Virus record (IMG/VR): IMGVR_UViG_3300042343_000500
Span: 1 to 45,386 of that record
Reading direction: 5' to 3' (one strand)
From: a virus
DNA length: 45,386 bases
Position numbers and translations under genes: made by a program. Each line of letters begins with the position of its first letter. Within the stretch, counting starts at the first letter, position 1. A model generated the notes under the pieces. That model was not told the DNA's origin, did not search any database, and saw only the letters and a program-made list of their open reading frames with translations. Positions 15,681-24,641 of the stretch are shown in pieces.

Positions 15681-16339
15681 ATTATCAAAAGCTAATCCAA
15701 AAGAACCTGATCCCTCCGGGGAAATTTACATTCGTTGTTCCAGAAAACGGATACCGAATCGCTGATGTCATGTCTCTGGATGAGCTTTTTGATCGTGTTC
15801 ATAACCATTACAGGGACAATAAAATTCCATTGCCTAGCGACTGGAGGGATAGGGTGGAGGATCAGATTTGCAGGAAGCTGCCTTCTGGCTGGTGCAACTA
15901 TGTTGATGGAGGAGATGGAAGAGGATTCGTTCCAAACCTATCTGGAGAGAAGATCCTAAAGGGAATTCAATCTCTAGCGGCAATGGCTATGTCTGTTGCA
16001 AAAGGGGAAGAGGTATTCGTTACGCAAAACGAGGCTAACAAACGTGCTGAAATATGCTCTCGTTGTTACTATAATATGCCATCTAACTTTTGTTCTGGAT
16101 GTGCTGTAGGCCAAGCGATCACTAGCACAGTTGCCAAAGTTAAGGGAGATAGAACAACCCCATCAGATAGGTTTCTACAGAGTTGTGGGATATGCGGTTG
16201 CAAGAATGAGGCGATTGTTCATGTCAACCGAAATCTATTGCTAACTGGGGAGAAAAATGAGACAACTAACGCTAGGCCCGACTGGTGTTGGGTTAAAAAC
16301 CCCGACACTACACAAGCAGATTCCCTATTAAAGATATGA
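15677..16339 (+). CDS. Cys-rich zinc-ribbon protein upstream of portal
   Basis: A 220-aa protein. Residues ~1-105 are a soluble alpha/beta domain. Residues ~120-205 have the spaced cysteines CSRCYYN...FCSGCA, then SCGICGCKNEAIVH and PDWCW, a two-zinc ribbon pattern seen in phage proteins encoded next to packaging genes. The small protein at 2175-2585 has a simpler version. It overlaps the portal start by ATGA. The function is unknown; assembly or packaging assistance would fit. Confidence 0.6.
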   Translation: MNYQKLIQKNLIPPGKFTFVVPENGYRIADVMSLDELFDRVHNHYRDNKIPLPSDWRDRVEDQICRKLPSGWCNYVDGGDGRGFVPNLSGEKILKGIQSLAAMAMSVAKGEEVFVTQNEANKRAEICSRCYYNMPSNFCSGCAVGQAITSTVAKVKGDRTTPSDRFLQSCGICGCKNEAIVHVNRNLLLTGEKNETTNARPDWCWVKNPDTTQADSLLKI

Positions 16340-18561
16340 TTGAAAACGCATTGATAGACCCCAATGTTGGGGAAGCTGTTCCAAAAACTCGCGTAAAAGA
16401 CGCAAGTTCTGCTAGGTCAATGCTTTATACTTTGATTGAAGACGACCAGATCGCTTCTCATCGTCGTTCGCAGATTCAAGGAATCATTGATGGCAATCCT
16501 CCTTACAACGAACAGCAGTTGAGGGAGCTTGGGCAGAGCGATAGAATCAACGTAAACTGGGGACACGCGGGGGCAAAAATTGAGGCGGCAGTTATCCCTT
16601 ACTTTGACATCCTTACTTCTGTTCCTCACTACATGACCGTCAAGACAAAGTACGGGAAAGACATGGGCAAGAGGGAAGAGTGGAGCCGCATCATTACCGA
16701 AGAGGCACACAATGCTCTGGTTAAGACCAATCCTAGCTTCATTACGCAACATCAGGTGGCAGTCAAGCAACTGACCATCCACGGGCAGGGATGTCTTTAC
16801 TGGGCAGATGGCACTGACTTCCGCGCAAAAGCTATTGAACCTTGGGCATTGGTTGTTCCCAAGGGGGCTGGAGTGGATCAAGACTCTTGGGAGTTTTGTT
16901 ATGTATTGGATGAGATGTATTGCGAGGAGCTTTATCGCTATATCGAAGATTCCGAAGCGGCAGAGCGTGGTGGCTGGAATGTTGATGAATGCCAGCAAGC
17001 CATTATGGATGCCAAGGTTGATGAACAGGATCAACGCCGCCCTTGGGAGTGGTATCAGAGGGAGCTAAAGAACAACGCTCTTTACTACAGCTATGCAAAG
17101 TCCAAGGTTATCAAGGTGGCGCATATGTTTGTTCGTGAGTATGACGGGCGCATTTCTCACTACATCTTTGATCGTTTGAATGGCACGGAATTCCTTTGTG
17201 AAGTTCCTAGCCGTTACAAGAAGTTCTCTAATGCCTTTACGGTGTTCCTTAATGGCGTTGGCAATGGATACTATCATGGCGTTCGTGGGCTAGGACAGGC
17301 TCTATATCCTTGGGCAGAGGCAATGAATCGCCTTAACAACCAGACGGTTGAGGGCGCAATTCTTTCTGGTGCTACCATGTTCCAGCCTAATTCTGCGAAG
17401 GATGCAGAGGGATTGAAGACAATCCAGCTTGGGCCTTATCGCATTCTTCCCCCCGGACTCAATCTAGTGCAGGTCAACACGACTGCCAATCTGCAAGCGG
17501 CAATGGCAGTTGCTCAAATGTTCCAAGGGCAGGAAGCCGATCAGACTGGATCGTATATGCCTTCTGTATCTGGTAGTGGAAGGAAGAAGAGTAACAAGGA
17601 AGTTGAGATTGAGATTGGCGAAAAGAGCCGACTCACTAATACCCGTGCAGAAATCTACCTTCAGTCACTTGACCTTCACTACAAAGAGGTTTATCGCCGC
17701 TTGGCTAATCCGAATATCGTAGAGGAAGATCATGGAGGGCCAGAGGCCATTGCCTTCCAAGAGGCTTGCATTAAGCGTGGAGTGCCAGCCGCCGCAATGA
17801 TTGACATTGATTCAGTCAAGGCGACCCGTAGCATTGGGCAGGGATCGTCTGCCGCCCGTATGCAAGCTATGGAGCTTATTGGGCAATACCTTCCCCAGCT
17901 TCCAGAGTCGAACCGCAAGCGTGTTATTAACGCCAACATTGCGGCTATCGCTGGGCAGACTGGCGTTGATACCTTTGGTATCCCCGAAGAGACTAAACCA
18001 GATGGAAACGATATGTCTATTGCCTCGCTTGAGAACAATGCGTTCCAGAGCGGAGGTCAAGTCATCGTTGATCCTGACCAAAACCACTTTGTTCACCTTA
18101 ACGTCCACCTGCAATTTGCTGGTCAGATTGTTCAAGGCGTTCAAGATCAACAAGTCGATCCTCGCCAAGCGGCACAGATCATGTCTGCCGCATTGCCGCA
18201 TATGCTGGTTCACCTTCAGAATATGGAGAATGATCCTACCCGCAAGGAGCAGTTTGATAACATGAACGAGCAGGTTGGTGAGCTTATGAAGATTACCGAT
18301 CAGATTAACAGCATGGCGCAGGACTTGCAGGAGCGCGAGCAGGAGGCGATGATGGAACAGCAACAGCAACCTCAACAAACTCCTCAAATGATGGTGGCTA
18401 TGAACAAGATCGAGTTGGATCAAGCCAAGTTCCAGAATGACGCAATGCTGAAACAGCAAAAGATGCAACACCAGCTTGCCCTAAAGGATAAGCAAGTTGC
18501 TCAAAAGCTAATGATAGATAAGGTTAAGCTGGCCTCTAAATACGCAAGCACAGCACCTTGA
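16336..18561 (+). CDS. Portal protein
   Basis: A 741-aa protein, close in length to large podovirus portals (P22 gp1 is 725 aa). The N-terminal half holds an alpha/beta core (ASARSMLYTLIEDDQIASHR, INVNWG, ITEEAH, VKQLTIHGQGCLYW). Residues ~300-345 with GVRGLGQALYPWAEAMNRLNN resemble the portal wing/stem helices, and SGRKKSNKEVEIEIGEKSRL the crown-side helix. The last 150 residues are Gln/Met-rich helix (EQEAMMEQQQQPQQ), like the barrel of large portals. It should form the dodecameric DNA gate with the terminase at 21029. A free-standing endonuclease gene follows immediately. Confidence 0.85.
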   Translation: MIENALIDPNVGEAVPKTRVKDASSARSMLYTLIEDDQIASHRRSQIQGIIDGNPPYNEQQLRELGQSDRINVNWGHAGAKIEAAVIPYFDILTSVPHYMTVKTKYGKDMGKREEWSRIITEEAHNALVKTNPSFITQHQVAVKQLTIHGQGCLYWADGTDFRAKAIEPWALVVPKGAGVDQDSWEFCYVLDEMYCEELYRYIEDSEAAERGGWNVDECQQAIMDAKVDEQDQRRPWEWYQRELKNNALYYSYAKSKVIKVAHMFVREYDGRISHYIFDRLNGTEFLCEVPSRYKKFSNAFTVFLNGVGNGYYHGVRGLGQALYPWAEAMNRLNNQTVEGAILSGATMFQPNSAKDAEGLKTIQLGPYRILPPGLNLVQVNTTANLQAAMAVAQMFQGQEADQTGSYMPSVSGSGRKKSNKEVEIEIGEKSRLTNTRAEIYLQSLDLHYKEVYRRLANPNIVEEDHGGPEAIAFQEACIKRGVPAAAMIDIDSVKATRSIGQGSSAARMQAMELIGQYLPQLPESNRKRVINANIAAIAGQTGVDTFGIPEETKPDGNDMSIASLENNAFQSGGQVIVDPDQNHFVHLNVHLQFAGQIVQGVQDQQVDPRQAAQIMSAALPHMLVHLQNMENDPTRKEQFDNMNEQVGELMKITDQINSMAQDLQEREQEAMMEQQQQPQQTPQMMVAMNKIELDQAKFQNDAMLKQQKMQHQLALKDKQVAQKLMIDKVKLASKYASTAP

Positions 18562-19127
18562 TAACAAATAAAACAAGTTTAGCTGGTCAAAAAATTGGAA
18601 AATTAAAAATTATTTCCAAGAATAAAAGGTGGTCATATAATTGTATTTGCGATTGCGGAAGTCGCATTAAATATACTCATAGCGCATTATCTACTGGCAT
18701 ATACAAAAGTTGCGGATGCCTGCATAGAGAGCAAGTTAAATCTGGAACAATATCTGTAAAACATGGAAGATCACGCACTCCAGAATATAACGCATGGCTT
18801 GGAATGCGGCGAAGATGCTCTGGCAAAGAAACAGATATTGCAGTAAAAAGAGCATATTTTGATCGCGGAATAAGAGTTTGTGATGAGTGGAACAAAAAAG
18901 ATGGATTTGAAAAATTCTTTTCCCATGTAGGTAAAAGGCCAGATCCGTCTTATTCACTTGATAGAATAAATGTAAATGGAAATTATGAAGCTGGAAATGT
19001 TCGATGGGCAACAAGGGAAGTTCAAGCCTGTAACAGAAGAAAGTTTGGGTCGATTCAAAATTTTTCTGATAAAGAATTGCTTGACGAGCTTTATAGAAGA
19101 GGCATAATTACCAACATTCCCCAGTAA
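18558..19127 (+). CDS. Homing-type endonuclease (HNH/AP2-like) after portal
   Basis: A 189-aa protein. The only usable start is TTG 18558, overlapping the portal stop. The N-terminal zinc-type part has CICDCG (C29, C31, C33) and SCGC (52-54), followed by HGRSRTPEYNAW and the C-terminal SLDRINVNGNYEAGNVRWAT (133-152). This layout is typical of free-standing phage endonucleases with an HNH-like active site. It is markedly A/T-rich compared with the portal gene, a sign of separate origin. The likely target is the portal region. Confidence 0.75.
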   Translation: MITNKTSLAGQKIGKLKIISKNKRWSYNCICDCGSRIKYTHSALSTGIYKSCGCLHREQVKSGTISVKHGRSRTPEYNAWLGMRRRCSGKETDIAVKRAYFDRGIRVCDEWNKKDGFEKFFSHVGKRPDPSYSLDRINVNGNYEAGNVRWATREVQACNRRKFGSIQNFSDKELLDELYRRGIITNIPQ

Positions 19128-19146
19128 AACACCAAAATAAAAACCA

Positions 19147-19371
19147 ATGACCACCACGAATGATGGGGCTAATGACCCCATCAACCCAAGCCACTACAAG
19201 GATATTTATCCTGTTGAGATAATCACCATCACCGAGTGCATGAACTTTAATCGCGGTAATGCCGTAAAGTATATCTCACGGGCTGGATATAAAAACAAAG
19301 CTACCGAAGTTGAAGACCTAACCAAAGCAGTTTGGTATTTGCAGAGAGAAATCCGACGCATATCAAAATGA
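19147..19371 (+). CDS. DUF3310 family protein
   Basis: A 74-aa protein with the family core: NPSHYK, then ITITECMNFNRGNAVKYISRAGYKNK, then EVEDLTKAVWYLQREI. DUF3310 proteins are common in phages, sometimes labelled nucleotide-kinase-like, but no activity is established. The stop overlaps the next start (ATGA). Confidence 0.8.
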   Translation: MTTTNDGANDPINPSHYKDIYPVEIITITECMNFNRGNAVKYISRAGYKNKATEVEDLTKAVWYLQREIRRISK

Positions 19372-19550
19372 ACCCATTCGATCAAGGAAAGCTAGAGGCA
19401 ACGGAGCAAATTGTGGCTCTGATCTATGATAGGTATATGTATCACAGAACCTTTCATGGAAAGGATTCCGAACTTGCCCTAGCTCACAAGCTATTGATTC
19501 AAACCATACGAGACGCACAGGCTATCGACATGGAGGAAGAAAGCGAGTAA
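19368..19550 (+). CDS. Small hypothetical protein
   Basis: A 60-aa helical, soluble protein from ATG 19368 (ATGA overlap with the DUF3310 gene). It has an acidic C-terminus (DMEEESE). The family is not recognised. Confidence 0.5.
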   Translation: MNPFDQGKLEATEQIVALIYDRYMYHRTFHGKDSELALAHKLLIQTIRDAQAIDMEEESE

Positions 19551-19577
19551 TTATTAATCCCTAACTGAACTAATGAA

Positions 19578-19862
19578 ATGACATACAATGAGTGGAGAAA
19601 AGACCCAAAGAATGCCACGGCACTTGCTGAACTACTTAACCAGCCGATCATGCAAGAGGCACTTGCCCTTCTGGAAAGTCAAACAATGGCAAAGACAATC
19701 GGAAGTGGCCCCTCACTTCTACAATCTGCAAACAACTCCCATGTCCTTTTTGGTTGGGATTGCGGCAGGGCTTCTGCTTGGAGTGATCTTGCTAACTTGG
19801 CTCTGGTTCAATCCGACGATGAACTAGCACCAATTACACCAACCTACCAAGGCGAATTTTAA
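19578..19862 (+). CDS. Small protein upstream of the scaffold
   Basis: A 94-aa soluble protein. It has a helix (TALAELLNQPIMQEALALLE) followed by a polar segment and SHVLFGWDCGRASAWSDL. It lies 11 bases before the scaffold-like gene and after DUF3310. It may belong to the head-assembly group, but nothing proves this. Confidence 0.55.
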   Translation: MTYNEWRKDPKNATALAELLNQPIMQEALALLESQTMAKTIGSGPSLLQSANNSHVLFGWDCGRASAWSDLANLALVQSDDELAPITPTYQGEF

Positions 19863-19873
19863 TTTAACCCAAT

Positions 19874-21025
19874 ATGAGCGAAACCAACACACAACCAGCA
19901 GACCCCATCGTAGCAACCACGCCAGAAGCACCAGTTGATTCTTGGCAGGATAACATTAGCAAGAGATTCAAAGCACCAGAGATTCCCAAGGTTGATTACT
20001 CGCAAGTCGAGCAAACGCCACAGGGCATTGAAGAGGTGCAGGAGATGACTTCATCGGAATTCCTAAAGCACCTTGAGGGTGGAGAAAATGAAATTGAGGA
20101 ACCCAAGCAGGAGAAGAAGGTCGAGAAGAAGAGCCTTGCTGACCTGTCGATTGATGACCTTGATTTGTCCAAAGATGAAGATCCTATCTTGGATGAGAAG
20201 CCAAAGAAGAAGTCCAAGGAGGACAATATCGCAGAGCTTCGCAAGAAGGCAGAGGCTTATGAGCTAGAGGCCAAGGGCAAGGAGGAGAAACTTTCTGAGT
20301 ATCAGCGCAAGCTGGAGGAGATGGAAGCCACTCTTGAGAAGACTGCATTTGAGAAGTCTCCCAAGTTTCGCGACAAGTTCCAAGCTCCCTATGAGCAAGC
20401 CATTCAGAATGCCGTAGCCTATGCACAAGAGATGGCAGATGATGCCAAGATCGCAGAAAGGGCGTTTTCGTTGAAGGGCAAGGAGCGAATTGAGTTTATT
20501 GACGAAGCATTTGGGGGTGGAGCCGCCGCTAGTCAATTCCTTGAACTTATTAATGATGCGGATAGAAAGCGGGGATCGCTTGAGTCTGCTATTGAAAACT
20601 ATCGTTCCACCAACCAAGCCTTGATTCAAGAGGAGGAGAATGAAAGGAATTCCTTTAATGAGAAGCTGACAAAGAATTTTGATCGCGTTGCTAATCATCT
20701 TTCCAATCAGTCTGATTTCTTCCGCAAGGGGGATGACGATGAAGCAAACAAGATGGTTGAGGAAAGGTTTGCCGCCGCAAAGAATATCTTCCTTGGGACT
20801 GCCAGTAAGAACGACATGGCTATTGCCCCGTTCCTTGCAGTCATTGCGAAGGATGCGGTTGACAAGCTATCGCAGGTTGAGGCAGAGCTTGCCAAATACA
20901 AGACCCGTGCCAAGCAAGCGGCTAGTGTCCAGCCAAGGATTAACCGATCCTCTTCTGATGAGGAGTCTTCCAGCAAGCCGAAGTCGGCACTTGATTCGAT
21001 CAGGAATCAGCTGAAGGGGCTTTAA
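19874..21025 (+). CDS. Scaffolding-like coiled-coil protein
   Basis: A 383-aa protein, highly charged and mostly helical. Residues ~1-60 are Pro/Thr-rich and disordered. Residues ~70-165 are Glu/Lys-rich (KQEKKVEKKS, then heptad-like NIAELRKKAEAYELEAKGKEEKLSEY), a coiled coil, with further helices to the end. The C-terminus is basic, ending SKPKSALDSIRNQLKGL, like the coat-binding helix-loop-helix of P22-type scaffolds. It lies between portal and terminase, a usual position for a scaffold. Coat is far away. Size, charge and context support the call; sequence identity is not recognised. Confidence 0.6.
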   Translation: MSETNTQPADPIVATTPEAPVDSWQDNISKRFKAPEIPKVDYSQVEQTPQGIEEVQEMTSSEFLKHLEGGENEIEEPKQEKKVEKKSLADLSIDDLDLSKDEDPILDEKPKKKSKEDNIAELRKKAEAYELEAKGKEEKLSEYQRKLEEMEATLEKTAFEKSPKFRDKFQAPYEQAIQNAVAYAQEMADDAKIAERAFSLKGKERIEFIDEAFGGGAAASQFLELINDADRKRGSLESAIENYRSTNQALIQEEENERNSFNEKLTKNFDRVANHLSNQSDFFRKGDDDEANKMVEERFAAAKNIFLGTASKNDMAIAPFLAVIAKDAVDKLSQVEAELAKYKTRAKQAASVQPRINRSSSDEESSSKPKSALDSIRNQLKGL

Positions 21026-21028
21026 TCC

Positions 21029-22717
21029 ATGAAGCTCCAGACCTACGGGCTGGATGTCAGCAAGTTCCCGAAGGTAACTCAACTAGAGATTGAGTTGCTG
21101 ATGGTGGCTAACCATGACCCAAGCCGATTCTCTGGCTTGAGTCGTGGACAGCATATCAAGCATTGCATTGGTATGCTCTGGCCCGATGTGATGACTAGAT
21201 GGAATGATTGGAACGAACTTGCTCTATGGGCCTGGACTAATCACAACGAGATCGGAGTTACTGGGTGTGCGGCGGCAGGGAAGACATTCACATTCACGCT
21301 TCTTTCGCTAGTGGAGTATTTGGCAAAGCCTATGGGAACCCGTGTGGCACTGACTTCAACAACCGTTCCATCATTGCGTGGTCGCATTTGGGCAGAGATG
21401 ATGAAGTTTGTTCGACCCGTCTCTCCGCTGTTTGGGCTGAACCTCGTTGACTCACAAACCAAGATCCAGTTTGAAAAGGGAGATGATCGCTCTGCCATCA
21501 TAGCCCTTGCCGTGGATAGTGGAGCCGTTGAGCAAGCGGTTGGAAAGCTACAGGGTGTCCACTTGCCACGGATGGTGATTCTTGTGGACGAGGCGGCCCA
21601 AACAAACCCGGCGGTATTTTCAGCAAGGGCGAACTTGGAGGTTGGAACTGACTTCTACCACTTCATTGCCATTGCCAACGCATCATCCATGTTCGATCCT
21701 CACGGGCTGTTCTGTGAACCGAAGATGGGATGGGGTAGTATACAGGATGACGATGAGTTTTGGGAAACCAAGTCTGGCGTATGCGTCCGATTTGACGGGC
21801 TGAAGTCCCCCAACATCAAGGCTGGCAGGACAATCTATCCATATTTGTTTGGGCAGGACAACGTGGATACAATCCGCAAGAACTTTGGCGAAGGAAGCCT
21901 AGAATGGAATTCTTATTGCAGGGGGATGTGGAGCAAGGGAGGCGCAAGAAACACGCTCCTAGATGCCCCTACGATTGCTGAAGGGGGTGCTAGGGATAAC
22001 GTGCTGTGGGCTGGTGGAGGCATCACGACCATTGCCGCCCTTGATCCTGCATTCACGACTGATGGCGACGATTGTATTTTCCGACTTGGCAAGATGGGCA
22101 AGGCAGAGGACGGGCAGATGATGCTACTTGCCGATGAGATAATCCGACTGAACCTCATGGAAGACGCAAGTTACCCGTTGTTCTATCAAGTGGCAGATCA
22201 GACGATTGAATTACTGAAAAAGCATAACGTGCGTCCAGAAAACTTTGCGCTTGACGCTACTGGTGGAGGCGCAGGAATAGCAGACATCATTTCTCAGCGT
22301 TGGCAGAATGGATTCCACCGCATCAGCTTTGGAGGGGCGGCAACTGAAGCTCCAATTTCCGTTGAGGACACAAGGCCAGCCAAGCAAGTCTATGCCAATC
22401 GCGTTAGCCAATTATGGGGGCAAATCAAAGTCGTGGTCATGGCAGGTCGCATGAGGGGGCTTGACGATCAGACGGCAAGGGAGCTATGCGCTCGTATCTA
22501 CTCGCTCAAGAACGAGAAAATGGTGCTTGAGAGCAAGAAGGATTTGAAGAAGCGAACCAAGGGCAATTCACCTGACAGGGCTGATGCTCTTGCCTTGCTG
22601 GTGGAGGTTTTCGTAAACCAGAATGGGCTTGGGAACGCCACGGCAACTGATGGAATCAATGACGAAGATTGGGAAAAATTTGCGCTTGACCACGAAATCA
22701 CCACCTCGTATAGCTAG
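21029..22717 (+). CDS. terL: Terminase large subunit (ATPase and nuclease)
   Basis: A 562-aa protein. The ATPase domain has Walker A GCAAAGKT (79-86) and Walker B MVILVDEA (182-189, D187/E188). The C-terminal RNase H-like nuclease has the acidic residues D339 in AALDPAF, D409 in FALDATGGG and D516/D519 in SPDRADAL. This is the DNA-packaging motor that cuts concatemers and docks on the portal. It starts four bases after the scaffold-like gene. A small-subunit candidate lies ~10 kb away at 32420, not next to it. Confidence 0.95.
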   Translation: MKLQTYGLDVSKFPKVTQLEIELLMVANHDPSRFSGLSRGQHIKHCIGMLWPDVMTRWNDWNELALWAWTNHNEIGVTGCAAAGKTFTFTLLSLVEYLAKPMGTRVALTSTTVPSLRGRIWAEMMKFVRPVSPLFGLNLVDSQTKIQFEKGDDRSAIIALAVDSGAVEQAVGKLQGVHLPRMVILVDEAAQTNPAVFSARANLEVGTDFYHFIAIANASSMFDPHGLFCEPKMGWGSIQDDDEFWETKSGVCVRFDGLKSPNIKAGRTIYPYLFGQDNVDTIRKNFGEGSLEWNSYCRGMWSKGGARNTLLDAPTIAEGGARDNVLWAGGGITTIAALDPAFTTDGDDCIFRLGKMGKAEDGQMMLLADEIIRLNLMEDASYPLFYQVADQTIELLKKHNVRPENFALDATGGGAGIADIISQRWQNGFHRISFGGAATEAPISVEDTRPAKQVYANRVSQLWGQIKVVVMAGRMRGLDDQTARELCARIYSLKNEKMVLESKKDLKKRTKGNSPDRADALALLVEVFVNQNGLGNATATDGINDEDWEKFALDHEITTSYS

Positions 22718-22761
22718 GGACGAACCAGAGGACTCACCATCCTCGCAACAACAAAAAAACA

Positions 22762-22965
22762 ATGAAAATAGACTACACTTGCCAAAACGAAGAATGCGAA
22801 CATGAGTTTGAAATTCGCTTCACACCAGCAACTCTAGACAAGAATATGAGTGGACGCTTTGAGGACGCAGAACAAGGATCGTCAGCAGAAGTATATCCAC
22901 AGGAATGCGAGGAATGCGGAACTGAAGTGGATCTTGAGGCGGTGGAATCAGAACTTGAGGATTAG
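22762..22965 (+). CDS. Small zinc-ribbon protein
   Basis: A 67-aa acidic protein with CQNEEC near the start and CEECGTEVD near residue 50, a CxxxxC...CxxC ribbon. It comes just before the methyltransferase with a short gap. It may be a DNA- or protein-binding zinc module; the family is not recognised. Confidence 0.55.
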   Translation: MKIDYTCQNEECEHEFEIRFTPATLDKNMSGRFEDAEQGSSAEVYPQECEECGTEVDLEAVESELED

Positions 22966-22972
22966 GAGGAAC

Positions 22973-23920
22973 ATGAATGAGCTACACCTTTTTGCAGGAG
23001 CAGGGGGAGGAATCCTCGGCGGACACCTTCTCGGACATACCACAGTATGTGCTGTTGAGATTGAACCTTATTGCCGACGAGTCTTGCTCCAACGGCAACG
23101 AGATGGAATCTTGCCAAAGTTCCCAATATGGGATGATGTTACAACATTTGACGGCAACCCGTGGAGAGGAAAAGTCGATGTCGTCTGCGGGGGTTTTCCC
23201 TGTCAAGACATCTCAGCAGCAGGAAAAGGAGCCGGGATCACAGGAGAACGAAGCGGTCTCTGGTCAGAAATGGCCAGAATCATTGGCGAAATACGACCCA
23301 AATACGCATTCGTGGAGAACTCACCAATGCTTACTCTTCGAGGACTTGACCGAGTGCTTGGCGATCTTTCCGAAATGGGGTATGATGCACGATGGGGAGT
23401 TGTGGGAGCTTACCATGTCGGCGCACCTCATAGAAGAGAACGAATCTGGATTACAGCCAGACGGGATAAATTTCTTTCATACTCCCAACACAACGGGGCT
23501 GGATGGGGGCAGCAGCAGCAGGAAAGCATTGAAGAAAAGACAGGGAATGATATGGCCTACTCCACTCAGTTGTTCTGCAATGGCGGCGACGATAACTCCG
23601 GATTCAGTCTGGAACGAGAATCGCTTTCAAAACTTGGAAACAATTGTAGGACGGAGTATGTGGCCGACTCCATGTGCAAGCGACAACCGAGACAGGGGTC
23701 ATATTGGTATGCCAGTGATCCAGCGGAGAAAAGAGAAGGGGAAGCAGATAGGTCTTGGGCAGAGCGTGTCGGACACATCTGGGGCATTGAATCCAGATTG
23801 GGTCGAGTGGCTAATGGGGTGGCCGATAGGGTGGACAGACTTAAAGCCATTGGAAATGGTCAGGTTCCAATCGTGGCGGCAACAGCATTCAGACTTCTTT
23901 CAGAATCATTAACTAAATAA
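22973..23920 (+). CDS. C5-cytosine DNA methyltransferase
   Basis: A 315-aa protein starting at ATG 22973, with AGGAGGA at the right distance upstream. Motif I LFAGAGGG (6-13), catalytic GGFPCQDIS (P76-C77), ENSP (115-118), and APHRRERIW (151-159) carrying the Q/R-x-R element are all present, with C-terminal AIGNGQVPIVAATAFRLL as motif X. The target-recognition region (~170-285) is Gln/Ser/Gly-rich and contains ADS and VANGVADRVDRL elements. It methylates C in an unknown site, most likely to hide phage DNA from host restriction. No cognate restriction enzyme is seen. The same DNA is also open in the +1 frame over almost its full length. Confidence 0.9.
   Translation: MNELHLFAGAGGGILGGHLLGHTTVCAVEIEPYCRRVLLQRQRDGILPKFPIWDDVTTFDGNPWRGKVDVVCGGFPCQDISAAGKGAGITGERSGLWSEMARIIGEIRPKYAFVENSPMLTLRGLDRVLGDLSEMGYDARWGVVGAYHVGAPHRRERIWITARRDKFLSYSQHNGAGWGQQQQESIEEKTGNDMAYSTQLFCNGGDDNSGFSLERESLSKLGNNCRTEYVADSMCKRQPRQGSYWYASDPAEKREGEADRSWAERVGHIWGIESRLGRVANGVADRVDRLKAIGNGQVPIVAATAFRLLSESLTK
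22977..23912 (+). CDS. Overprinted protein in the +1 frame of the methyltransferase (WPTP / GWPxGWT type)
   Basis: An ORF of 311 aa lying wholly inside the methyltransferase gene. From about ATG 23178 (residue 68; 244 aa) the product looks like a real protein, not random sequence: WPESLAKYDPNTHSWRT, LFEDLTECLAIFPKWGMM, two WPTP elements (WPTPLSCSA and WPTPCASD), and LNPDWVEWLMGWPIGWTDL. I recall this pattern from phage ORFs beside or over cytosine methyltransferases. In frame, WPTP codons read as the ADS of the methyltransferase. It is dense in Trp and has no membrane segment. No activity is known to me. It could assist or inhibit the methylase. The N-terminal 67 residues look less protein-like. 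Confidence 0.6.
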   Translation: MSYTFLQEQGEESSADTFSDIPQYVLLRLNLIADESCSNGNEMESCQSSQYGMMLQHLTATRGEEKSMSSAGVFPVKTSQQQEKEPGSQENEAVSGQKWPESLAKYDPNTHSWRTHQCLLFEDLTECLAIFPKWGMMHDGELWELTMSAHLIEENESGLQPDGINFFHTPNTTGLDGGSSSRKALKKRQGMIWPTPLSCSAMAATITPDSVWNENRFQNLETIVGRSMWPTPCASDNRDRGHIGMPVIQRRKEKGKQIGLGQSVSDTSGALNPDWVEWLMGWPIGWTDLKPLEMVRFQSWRQQHSDFFQNH

Positions 23921-23924
23921 ATTT

Positions 23925-24641
23925 ATGAACAAAGTAAAACTAGAGCGCAACGCTCCACACCAAACCTACCACCTATCCGATGGCACGAAAGTTCCCGGAG
24001 GGTCAACCATCTGCAAGATTGGAGACGATGCAAGCGCATTGCTTCATTGGGCATGGAAACTAGGAACTGAGGGCAAGGACTATCGTAAGGAGCGAGACAA
24101 GGCCGCAGACATTGGCACGATTGCTCATTTCCTTATCGAGTGCTTCTTGAATAATCAAGTGGCCGATCTATCCGACTATGGACAGGAGGACATTGACAAG
24201 GCTCTTTTGTGCTACAACAAGTTTGTTGATTGGTGGGATGAGCAGAACCTTGAGAAGGTAGCAACGGAGATTCAACTTGTAAACGAGGCTTACAAGTACG
24301 GAGGAACCATTGACTTGATCGCCAAGAAACCGAATGGAGATCATGTGTTAATTGACTTCAAGACTAGTAAGAAAATCAGCGAGAGCTATTGGAGGCAATG
24401 CGCTGGATACGCACAGCTATGGAATTGCAATGGATGGGAAGGCGAGATTGATGCTGAAGACCACAGGATCACCAACCACGCAATCGTCCGAATCGGCAAG
24501 GAAGAGGAAGGAGACTTTGAGGTTATCTGGCGCGATGACTTGTCAAAGGAGTGGTTTGTCTTCCAGAAGCAAGTTGAACTTTATTGGGCCATGCAAGCCG
24601 CTAAGCCAGAACCCAAGCCCCGTGGGAGGAAGAAGAAATGA
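23925..24641 (+). CDS. PD-(D/E)XK exonuclease (RecB/Cas4-like)
   Basis: A 238-aa protein with the RecB-type nuclease order: DIGTIAHFLIECFL (H68, E72), EIQLVNEAYKYGGTIDLIA (E115 and D130), then VLIDFKTSKK (D144, K146), and a QCAGYAQLW helix carrying the conserved Gln and Tyr. Such phage proteins degrade one strand for recombination and would pair with the ERF annealing protein. It lies between the methyltransferase and helicase genes and overlaps the next gene. The C-terminus is basic (PKPRGRKKK). Confidence 0.85.
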   Translation: MNKVKLERNAPHQTYHLSDGTKVPGGSTICKIGDDASALLHWAWKLGTEGKDYRKERDKAADIGTIAHFLIECFLNNQVADLSDYGQEDIDKALLCYNKFVDWWDEQNLEKVATEIQLVNEAYKYGGTIDLIAKKPNGDHVLIDFKTSKKISESYWRQCAGYAQLWNCNGWEGEIDAEDHRITNHAIVRIGKEEEGDFEVIWRDDLSKEWFVFQKQVELYWAMQAAKPEPKPRGRKKK

